From the NCBI GenBank assembly GCA_002690755.1, contig NZFT01000043.1, forward strand, positions 9,125 through 15,398: a DNA stretch of 6,274 nucleotides, in the 5' to 3' direction. This document shows, piece by piece, positions 1-5,492 of this stretch. Position 1 is the first letter of the stretch, and each line of letters opens with the position of its first letter. The DNA is from Phycisphaerae bacterium (lineage in GTDB: Bacteria; Planctomycetota; Phycisphaerae; Phycisphaerales; SM1A02). The translations under genes and the position numbers were made by a program. The notes below the pieces were generated by a model. That model did no database searches. It saw nothing but the letters and a program-made list of their open reading frames with translations, and was not told the DNA's origin.

Positions 1-183
1 ATCGGAAATTCCGATCCATCGAGGCCTCCGCCGAACCTCGCCGAAGACGGATCGTACTCGCGGGGAGCCCCTTCGACCGCAACGGGAGCAGGCTTGCGTT
101 GTACGCTTTCCGGAACGGATCCAGGCCGACGGATGGCCCGAGAACCAGATCGAATCACCCTCACCCTGCAGAGCCGATCCACC
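1..183. other. 5' flank, no supported gene
   Basis: This stretch precedes the best MoxR start. The MoxR reading frame has no stop back to base 1, so an upstream extension (TTG at 94, ATG at 133) cannot be excluded, but the residues it would add are unlike the MoxR family. A second forward frame is also open from base 1 and ends in TGA at 200-202; its translation resembles nothing I recognise. No convincing -35/-10 pair, operator, hairpin or RNA gene is visible. The operon promoter may lie here or upstream of the window. Confidence 0.5.
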
Positions 184-1203
184 ATGTCCGACCCCGCCCT
201 GACCAAGCCCCCCACCCGCGACGACACCGCTCGTCTCGAAGCCGAGGTGGCCACCGCCTGCCATCCTTTCCAACGACTCCAGGAGCAGATGCATCGCGTC
301 GTCGTCGGGCAGCAGGAACTGCTCGACGGATTGATCGTGGGGCTGCTCGCGAACGGACATCTCCTGATCGAGGGCGTGCCGGGGCTCGCCAAGACCACGG
401 CGATCGCCAGTCTCGCCCGCGGCATCCGAACCGGTTTCAAGCGGATCCAGTTCACCCCCGACCTGTTGCCCGCGGACCTCGTGGGAACGCTCGTCTATCG
501 ACCCTCCGACGGTGACTTCGTGGTGAAGACCGGCCCCATCTTCTCGAATCTCGTCCTCGCCGACGAGATCAACCGGGCGCCGGCGAAGGTCCAGTCGGCG
601 CTGCTCGAAGCGATGCAGGAGCGACAGGTCACCATCGGAGACGAGACCCATCCGCTTCCTGAACCGTTCATGGTCCTCGCGACCCAGAACCCGATCGAAC
701 AGGAAGGCACCTACCCGCTCCCGGAAGCCCAGGTCGATCGCTTCCTGATGAAGCTCGTGGTCCGCTATCCGGATCGCGGGGAGGAACGTCGGATTCTCGA
801 TCGAATGGCGAAGACCACCACCGACCTCGAGGTCGAAGCGGTGATCGAGCCCGCCGACATCGCACACGCCCGGACGCTGATCGATCGCATCCACGTCGAC
901 GATCGGATCCGCGACTACGTCGTCGACCTCGTCGTCGCGACCCGCGAACCCGGTGACGCGGGCCTTCGGTTCGCCGAACTGCTCGACTTCGGTGCCTCCC
1001 CCCGCGCCACCATCGCCCTCGTTCTGGTCGCCAAGGCTCGAGCGTTCCTCGCCGGACGAGGCTACGTGGTGCCGCAGGACGTGAAGGATGCGGCGCCCGA
1101 CGTGCTTCGACACCGGCTCGGACTCTCCTACGAGGCCGAGGCGGAGGAACGCACCGCCGACGACCTGATCTCCGAAATGCTCGATCACGTCCCAGTCCCG
1201 TGA
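184..1203 (+). CDS. moxR: MoxR-family AAA+ ATPase
   Basis: Cytoplasmic AAA+ ATPase of the MoxR family (339 aa, usual length for the family). These ATPases are thought to work as chaperones that remodel or activate VWA-domain partners using ATP. Visible motifs, numbered from ATG 184: Walker A GVPGLAKT (64-71), Walker B LVLADEIN (123-130, with D127/E128), sensor-1 in ATQNP (N169), likely arginine finger in QVDRF (R186), and sensor-2 in GASPRA (R274). The C-terminal lid helices cover about 225-335. All catalytic positions look intact. I chose ATG 184 because conserved family sequence begins soon after it and the length fits; there is no clear Shine-Dalgarno. In-frame ATG 133 and TTG 94 are alternatives. 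The stop overlaps the next start by four bases, implying coupling to the DUF58 gene, a classic MoxR partner. The family is certain; the substrate is unknown. Confidence 0.95.
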   Translation: MSDPALTKPPTRDDTARLEAEVATACHPFQRLQEQMHRVVVGQQELLDGLIVGLLANGHLLIEGVPGLAKTTAIASLARGIRTGFKRIQFTPDLLPADLVGTLVYRPSDGDFVVKTGPIFSNLVLADEINRAPAKVQSALLEAMQERQVTIGDETHPLPEPFMVLATQNPIEQEGTYPLPEAQVDRFLMKLVVRYPDRGEERRILDRMAKTTTDLEVEAVIEPADIAHARTLIDRIHVDDRIRDYVVDLVVATREPGDAGLRFAELLDFGASPRATIALVLVAKARAFLAGRGYVVPQDVKDAAPDVLRHRLGLSYEAEAEERTADDLISEMLDHVPVP

Positions 1204-2132
1204 AGCCAGACCACCCCAAAAGTTCGAGCGCCGGTGACGATTCGCCCACGGACGACGCGCGGGATCTCCTCCGCCGGGTCCGACGGATCAGGCTCCGCAC
1301 GCGACACGTGGTGAGCGCCGCCCTCGCCGGCCAGTACCACTCCGCCTTCAAGGGCCGGGGAATGGAATTCGAGGAGGTCCGCCCCTACCAGATCGGAGAC
1401 GACGTCCGGTCGATCGACTGGAACGTGAGCGCCCGACTGGGAGAGCCCCACATCAAGCTCTTTCGCGAGGAGCGGGAGCTGACCGTCATGCTCGCGGTCG
1501 ACGTCTCCGGTTCCCTCGCCTTCGGCACCACCACCCAGTTCAAGCGGGAAGTGGTCGCGGAGCTCGTCGCGACGCTCGCGTTCAGCGCGAGTTTCAACAA
1601 CGACAAGGTCGGACTCCTCGCGTTCACCGACCGGGTCGAGAAGTACGTGCCGCCCCGAAAGGGCACCAAGCACGTGATGCGCATCGTGCGGGAACTGCTG
1701 GCCCTCCGGCCGGAAGGCCGCGGCACCGCGATCGGCCCGGCGATCCGCGAGCTCGATCGGGTCCTTCGCCAGCGATCCGTCGTCTTCGTGGCCAGTGATT
1801 TCGTCGACCACGACTGGGAGACTCCGCTTCGTGCCGCGCGGCAGCGACACGACATGGTTCCGATGGTGGTGCAGGACCGACGGGAACGGGAACTTCCGAA
1901 CATGGGCCTCGTCGAATTCACCGACGCCGAGTCGGGCATCCGACGCCTCGTGGACACCGGGCGGCGACGAGTCCGAAGACGTTTTCAAGAGGCGGCGGCG
2001 GCCCGGGACGAAAGACGACGGGAAGTCCTCCGCCGCATGAAGCTCGACCCGATCGAGATCGACACCGGCGAGGACTTCATCGAGCCCCTCACCGCCTATT
2101 TCCACCGCCGGGAACGGAGGCGATCCCGATGA
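1200..2132 (+). CDS. DUF58 protein with VWA-like fold
   Basis: A 310-aa DUF58 family protein, the usual companion of MoxR. The DUF58 signature is clear: FEEVRPYQIGDDVRSIDW (57-74) followed by the SAR, FREER and ELTVMLAVD stretch up to residue 101. The metal-site motif DVSGS (D101, S103, S105) is intact, with a candidate third ligand T176 in RGTAIG and an acidic residue D200 in ASDF, so this looks like a VWA domain able to bind a divalent ion. No signal peptide or membrane segment is visible, so it should be cytoplasmic beside MoxR. The last ten residues are mostly arginine. The start is GTG 1200, inside the GTGA overlap with the MoxR stop; no Shine-Dalgarno is apparent, so initiation probably depends on coupling. 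The first 20 or so residues are not conserved-looking and the exact start is less certain than the family. Precise biochemical role unknown. Confidence 0.92.
   Translation: MKPDHPKSSSAGDDSPTDDARDLLRRVRRIRLRTRHVVSAALAGQYHSAFKGRGMEFEEVRPYQIGDDVRSIDWNVSARLGEPHIKLFREERELTVMLAVDVSGSLAFGTTTQFKREVVAELVATLAFSASFNNDKVGLLAFTDRVEKYVPPRKGTKHVMRIVRELLALRPEGRGTAIGPAIRELDRVLRQRSVVFVASDFVDHDWETPLRAARQRHDMVPMVVQDRRERELPNMGLVEFTDAESGIRRLVDTGRRRVRRRFQEAAAARDERRREVLRRMKLDPIEIDTGEDFIEPLTAYFHRRERRRSR
2116..2120 (+). promoter_or_regulatory. Shine-Dalgarno for the gene at 2129
   Basis: GGAGG lies eight bases before ATG 2129, inside the end of the DUF58 gene. It supports the ATGA-overlap start for the BatD/DUF4381-like gene. 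Confidence 0.75.
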
Positions 2133-3301
2133 TCGCTTCATCGCCTCCGAATCGATCGCGTCGAAACCGTCGACGGGCGTCCGCCGTCCTCGGCGGCCTC
2201 CTGGCGATCGTGATCTCGCCCGCGATCCTTTCCGCTTCGCAGACGGTGTCTCCACCCGAATCGATCGAGACCGGACCGGACGACGCCCCGATGCTCGACG
2301 CCGGCGAGCCGTGGTCGATCCGGATCGGCGAGACCACGGTCACCGCCGTTCTCCGAACCGACCCGATCGAGACCGGGGCGCCGATCCGGATCGAATTCCT
2401 GGTCCCCGGATCCGAACCGGGTGACGTCGCGGCCCTGGAACTTCCGGCGATGGGCGTTGAGTTCGGCAATTTCGAGGTGATCGAATCACCGCGGATCACC
2501 GACCTCGAGGCCCGCCGTGAAACGCCGATGCCGCGACTGACGCTGCGGACCTTCGAACCGGGTCCGCAGGAACTTCCACCGATCCCGATCGGCCTGGGTG
2601 ATGCGAGCATTCAAACCCCCGCCCGCACCCTGATGGTCGTCTCCGTCGCGGGCCTCGACACCGGAGTCGAAGCCCACCAGGACATCGCCGCGGCCGTCGA
2701 GGTCCCGAGTCCGCTTCCGATCTGGTTCTGGTGGGCGATCGCAGCCGGCGCCGTCGCACTCCTCGCGATGCTCGCCCTGCTGTGGCGATGGCGACGTCGA
2801 CCGCGCCCGGTGCCGCCCCCCGTACCGGCCGACTCGTGGGCGTTGGCGAGACTCGATCGACTCGCATCGGACGACCTGCTCCGGGATGCGCGGGTCGACC
2901 CCTTCTTCACCCGACTCACCGACATCGCCCGGGAGTACGTCGAACGACGCTTCGGCATCGCCGCCCCCGAGCGCACCACGCCGGAGTTCATCGAAGCCGC
3001 CCGCATCGCCCCCGAGATGGAGCCCGCCCACCGGGATCGCATGATCCGCCTGGGAACGATCCTTCGCACCGCCGACCTCGTGAAGTTCGCCGGCGACCGT
3101 CCCGCCCGGAACGTCTGCGAGGACGCGCTCGAGCAGGTCCGCGATCTCGTCGTGGAGATCGGCCCGAAGCCGGCACCGGCTTCCGAGGCGACCGACGACG
3201 ATGTCGCACCGATCGCGACCGGCCGCGGCGGCGATCGAAACCGCAGACGATCGCTGGACCGTGCGGTGGACGGGCTCGAACGCATGGAGGCCCGCGAATG
3301 A
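2129..3301 (+). CDS. BatD-like / DUF4381-like membrane protein
   Basis: A 390-aa protein with three parts. Residues 1-36 are a basic n-region (RSRRNRRR) and hydrophobic stretch, read as a signal peptide or anchor. Residues about 60-172 are a probable beta-rich periplasmic domain resembling BatD segments (PIRIEF, an ELPP turn, then a strand ending in LMVVSV). One transmembrane helix lies at about 198-219, rich in W, A and L, followed by a basic stop-transfer run (RWRRRPRP). Residues about 236-342 match the domain at the C-terminus of BatD and in DUF4381 proteins: REYVERRFGI, ERTTPEF, and ADLVKFA near 315-321. The basic run places this domain in the cytoplasm. It sits where DUF4381 proteins occur, between DUF58 and BatA. 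It is far shorter than a typical BatD (several hundred residues more) and longer than a typical DUF4381 protein, so it looks intermediate. The start is well set by GGAGG and the ATGA overlap. Function likely scaffolding; that is inference. Confidence 0.85.
   Translation: MIASSPPNRSRRNRRRASAVLGGLLAIVISPAILSASQTVSPPESIETGPDDAPMLDAGEPWSIRIGETTVTAVLRTDPIETGAPIRIEFLVPGSEPGDVAALELPAMGVEFGNFEVIESPRITDLEARRETPMPRLTLRTFEPGPQELPPIPIGLGDASIQTPARTLMVVSVAGLDTGVEAHQDIAAAVEVPSPLPIWFWWAIAAGAVALLAMLALLWRWRRRPRPVPPPVPADSWALARLDRLASDDLLRDARVDPFFTRLTDIAREYVERRFGIAAPERTTPEFIEAARIAPEMEPAHRDRMIRLGTILRTADLVKFAGDRPARNVCEDALEQVRDLVVEIGPKPAPASEATDDDVAPIATGRGGDRNRRRSLDRAVDGLERMEARE
3286..3290 (+). promoter_or_regulatory. 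Shine-Dalgarno for batA-like gene
   Basis: GGAGG lies seven bases before ATG 3298, within the last codons of the preceding gene. It fixes the start at 3298 and rules out the much longer in-frame extension that reaches back to 2731 across the preceding gene. Confidence 0.78.
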
Positions 3302-4416
3302 ACCGCCTCCAGAATCTCCTCGACGATCTCGCCAGGCTCGGATTCCACCCCGAATCCGCGTGGTGGCTCCTGCTGCTGCCGCTGTTTCTGCTCGCCTGGC
3401 TTCCGCGGTGGCGACGCCGTGCCGGCATCGTCCACGCGTCGACCGCGACCTTCGACGGCATCGGCGGCAGCTGGGTACGACGATTGCGATGGCTTCCCCC
3501 GACGCTCCGGACCGGCGGGATCGCCCTGTTGATCGTCTGCATGGCCCGACCGATCAAGGCGAACGAGCGAAGCCGGGTCTTCGTCGAAGGCGTCGCCATC
3601 CAGTCGGTGATCGACCGCTCGGGAAGCATGCGGGCGCGGGACTTCCGAATCGGCGGCGGCACCGTCGATCGGCTCACCGCGGTCAAGAAGGTGCTCACCG
3701 ACTTCATTCGCGGCGACGACGATCTGGCCGGACGACCGGACGACCTCGTCGGATTGATCACGTTCGCCGGCTTCGCCGACAGCGTGAGTCCGCTGACCCT
3801 CGATCACGCCTACGTCACGGATGCGCTGAACGACGTCCGGATCGCGACGGAGCGCAGCGAGGATGGAACCGCCATCGGCGACGCCATCGCCCTCGCGGTG
3901 GAACGACTCCGGGAACTCGACGAACGTGACGACGACGCGGGACGTCGGATCAAGAGCCGGGTGATCGTGCTGCTCACGGACGGCGAGAACAACGCCGGGG
4001 ACATCGATCCGCTGATCGCGGCGGAGATCGCGAACGCCTTCGACGTCCGCATCTACGCGATCGGCGTGGGATCCAACGGCGTCGCGAAGATACCCGTGAA
4101 GGATCCCTTCGGCCGGCAGATCACGACGCGGCAGCGGGTCTCGATCGACGAGAAGACGCTGACGCTGGTCGCCGAGGCGACGGGTGGCCGCTACTTCCGC
4201 GCCACCGACACCGACAGCCTGCGGGAGATCTACGCCGCGATCGACGCCCTCGAAAAGACCACCACCGAACAACGCCGCTACCGATCGTATCGGGATCTCG
4301 CGGTCGAACCGCTTCGGCTCGGGGGCTTGACGATCCCTCCGCTCCTGCTGCTCGCATTCATCCTCCTCGCCGGTGAACAGCTTCTCATCCACACTCGTTT
4401 CCGCACCCTTCCCTGA
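3298..4416 (+). CDS. batA: BatA-like VWA-domain membrane protein
   Basis: A 372-aa BatA-type protein: two N-terminal membrane helices (about 21-35 and 70-85), a VWA domain (about 98-320) and a C-terminal helix (about 344-362). The basic loop between the first two helices (RWRRR and further arginines) should be cytoplasmic, which puts the VWA domain in the periplasm. The metal-site residues are canonical: DRSGSM (D106, S108, S110), T191 in DGTAIG, and D228 in LLTDGEN. The family's closing motif is present: ATGGRYFRATDTDSLREIY (294-312), then DALEKT. The phrase CMARP at the end of helix 2 is also typical. ATG 3298 overlaps the previous stop (ATGA) and has a good GGAGG. The stop TGA 4414-4416 is followed by the cluster's only true gap. 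VWA domains of this kind bind protein partners through the metal ion; the ligand is unknown. Strong family call. Confidence 0.94.
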   Translation: MNRLQNLLDDLARLGFHPESAWWLLLLPLFLLAWLPRWRRRAGIVHASTATFDGIGGSWVRRLRWLPPTLRTGGIALLIVCMARPIKANERSRVFVEGVAIQSVIDRSGSMRARDFRIGGGTVDRLTAVKKVLTDFIRGDDDLAGRPDDLVGLITFAGFADSVSPLTLDHAYVTDALNDVRIATERSEDGTAIGDAIALAVERLRELDERDDDAGRRIKSRVIVLLTDGENNAGDIDPLIAAEIANAFDVRIYAIGVGSNGVAKIPVKDPFGRQITTRQRVSIDEKTLTLVAEATGGRYFRATDTDSLREIYAAIDALEKTTTEQRRYRSYRDLAVEPLRLGGLTIPPLLLLAFILLAGEQLLIHTRFRTLP

Positions 4417-4436
4417 CCGTTCACTCCGAACCACGC
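4417..4436 (+). other. 20-base gap between batA and batB
   Basis: This is the only intergenic space in the cluster. It contains no purine-rich Shine-Dalgarno, no hairpin and no recognisable promoter before ATG 4437. Translation of the next gene therefore either re-initiates from the upstream stop or uses a leader lacking Shine-Dalgarno. Confidence 0.7.
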
Positions 4437-5492
4437 ATGGCCTTCGACTTCCAGAATCCCGGTGCCTTCAGGCTGCTCGCGATCGTCGCGATCCTCGCGG
4501 TCGTCGCCGCGCTGGGAATCCTCGCCCGTCGCCGGGCGCTCGGCCGATTCGCGTCGCACCCGATGCTGATCCGGATCGCCCCCCACATCAGCCTGTTTCG
4601 ACCCGCGATCCGCGCCGGTCTCGCGACGTTCGCGTTGCTGTCCCTGGTATTCGCGATCGCGGATCCGAGATGGGGTGTTCGCTACGTCGAGGTCGACCGC
4701 GGCGGGGGCATGGACGTCATCTTCACGGTCGACGTCTCGAGGAGCATGCTCGCCGGGGACGCGACGCCGAGTCGCCTGGACCGGAGCCGTTCGCTCATCG
4801 AGGAGGCCGTCGCTTCGATGACCGGAGACCGGGTCGGCCTCGTCGATTTCGCCGGCACCGCCACGGTTCGGAGCCCGCTGACCTTGAACTACGACGCGTT
4901 CGAGGATGCCCTCGACGAACTCACGCCCCGCAGCGCCGCCCGAGGCGGCTCGATGCTGGGTGATGCGATCCGGGTCGCTGCCGACGCGTTCGGCAGTGAC
5001 GAACCCGGTGGCAAGGCGATCGTGATTCTCACCGACGGCGAGGACATGGAGAGTTTTCCGGTCGAGGCGGCCGAAGCCGCCCGTCGGGATCACGGCGTTC
5101 GCATCTACACCGTGGGCATCGGAGACGACGAGGATGGCGGACGAATCCCGGTGTCCCGCGACGGACAGCCGGGCTGGCTTCAGTACGAGAATCAGGAAGT
5201 CTGGTCGAAGATGGACCCCTCCCTGCTCGAAGCGGTGGCGGCGGCGGGCGGCGGCGTCTTCGTTCCCGCCGGCACCAGCCTCGTCGATCTGGGCGAGTTC
5301 TTCGCGGAATGGATCACCGCCATCGATCTCCGCGACCGCGACGAGGGGACCGCCCGTCGAACGATCCCGCGATTCCAGTGGTTCGCGGGCATCGCACTCG
5401 TGCTGCTGATCATCGAAATGCTCGTCGGCGAACGCCGACGACGTCCCGCGAAGCCGACGCGACCCCTCGAATCGGAGAGAATGAACGCATGA
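4437..5492 (+). CDS. batB: BatB-like VWA-domain membrane protein
   Basis: A 351-aa second VWA membrane protein, paralogous in layout to the BatA-like neighbour. Helices are at about 11-30, 59-76 and 313-330; the basic stretch after helix 1 (RRRALGRF) and the basic tail (GERRRRPAKP) predict a periplasmic VWA domain (about 92-300). FQNPGAF at 5-11 is a typical start for the family, supporting ATG 4437. The metal site shows DVSRSM (D99, S101, S103) and D200 in ILTDGED. The usual threonine appears to be a serine, S172 in RGGSMLGDAI, a conservative change that may still bind metal. The 225-260 stretch (VGIGDDEDGG, then RIPV and WLQYENQEVWSK) matches the BatB-type region after the metal site. The start lacks a Shine-Dalgarno. 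The stop overlaps the TPR gene (ATGA). BatA and BatB probably form a periplasm-facing pair, by analogy with known Bat operons. Confidence 0.92.
   Translation: MAFDFQNPGAFRLLAIVAILAVVAALGILARRRALGRFASHPMLIRIAPHISLFRPAIRAGLATFALLSLVFAIADPRWGVRYVEVDRGGGMDVIFTVDVSRSMLAGDATPSRLDRSRSLIEEAVASMTGDRVGLVDFAGTATVRSPLTLNYDAFEDALDELTPRSAARGGSMLGDAIRVAADAFGSDEPGGKAIVILTDGEDMESFPVEAAEAARRDHGVRIYTVGIGDDEDGGRIPVSRDGQPGWLQYENQEVWSKMDPSLLEAVAAAGGGVFVPAGTSLVDLGEFFAEWITAIDLRDRDEGTARRTIPRFQWFAGIALVLLIIEMLVGERRRRPAKPTRPLESERMNA
5474..5479 (+). promoter_or_regulatory. Shine-Dalgarno for TPR gene
   Basis: GGAGAG lies nine bases before ATG 5489, within the last codons of the batB-like gene. It favours 5489 over ATG 5481, which is only an internal methionine codon of the upstream gene. 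Confidence 0.65.

Noticed and set aside
94..123. Possible sigma-70 promoter with a TTG-containing -35 near 94-103
   Set aside because: No acceptable -10 hexamer follows at 16-18 bases spacing, so it cannot be supported.
1185..2255. A 356-codon minus-strand open frame opposite the DUF58 gene
   Set aside because: It is a compositional shadow of a well-supported plus-strand gene, with low-complexity acidic and basic sequence and no recognisable domain.
2262..2376. 13-base direct repeat (CGATCGAGACCGG at 2262 and 2364)
   Set aside because: It encodes similar IETG tripeptide contexts and uses the over-represented CGATCG core; too short and isolated to be a mobile-element or regulatory repeat.
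2731..3297. In-frame upstream extension of the batA-like gene
   Set aside because: It overlaps the third gene in another frame, reads as Arg/Pro-rich filler, and the family N-terminus and GGAGG point to ATG 3298.
2611..4434. A 607-codon open frame on the minus strand across genes three and four
   Set aside because: It is antisense to two genes with clear family motifs; its translation is rich in Arg, Ser and Asp with no recognisable domain, as expected for a mirror frame in G+C-rich coding DNA.
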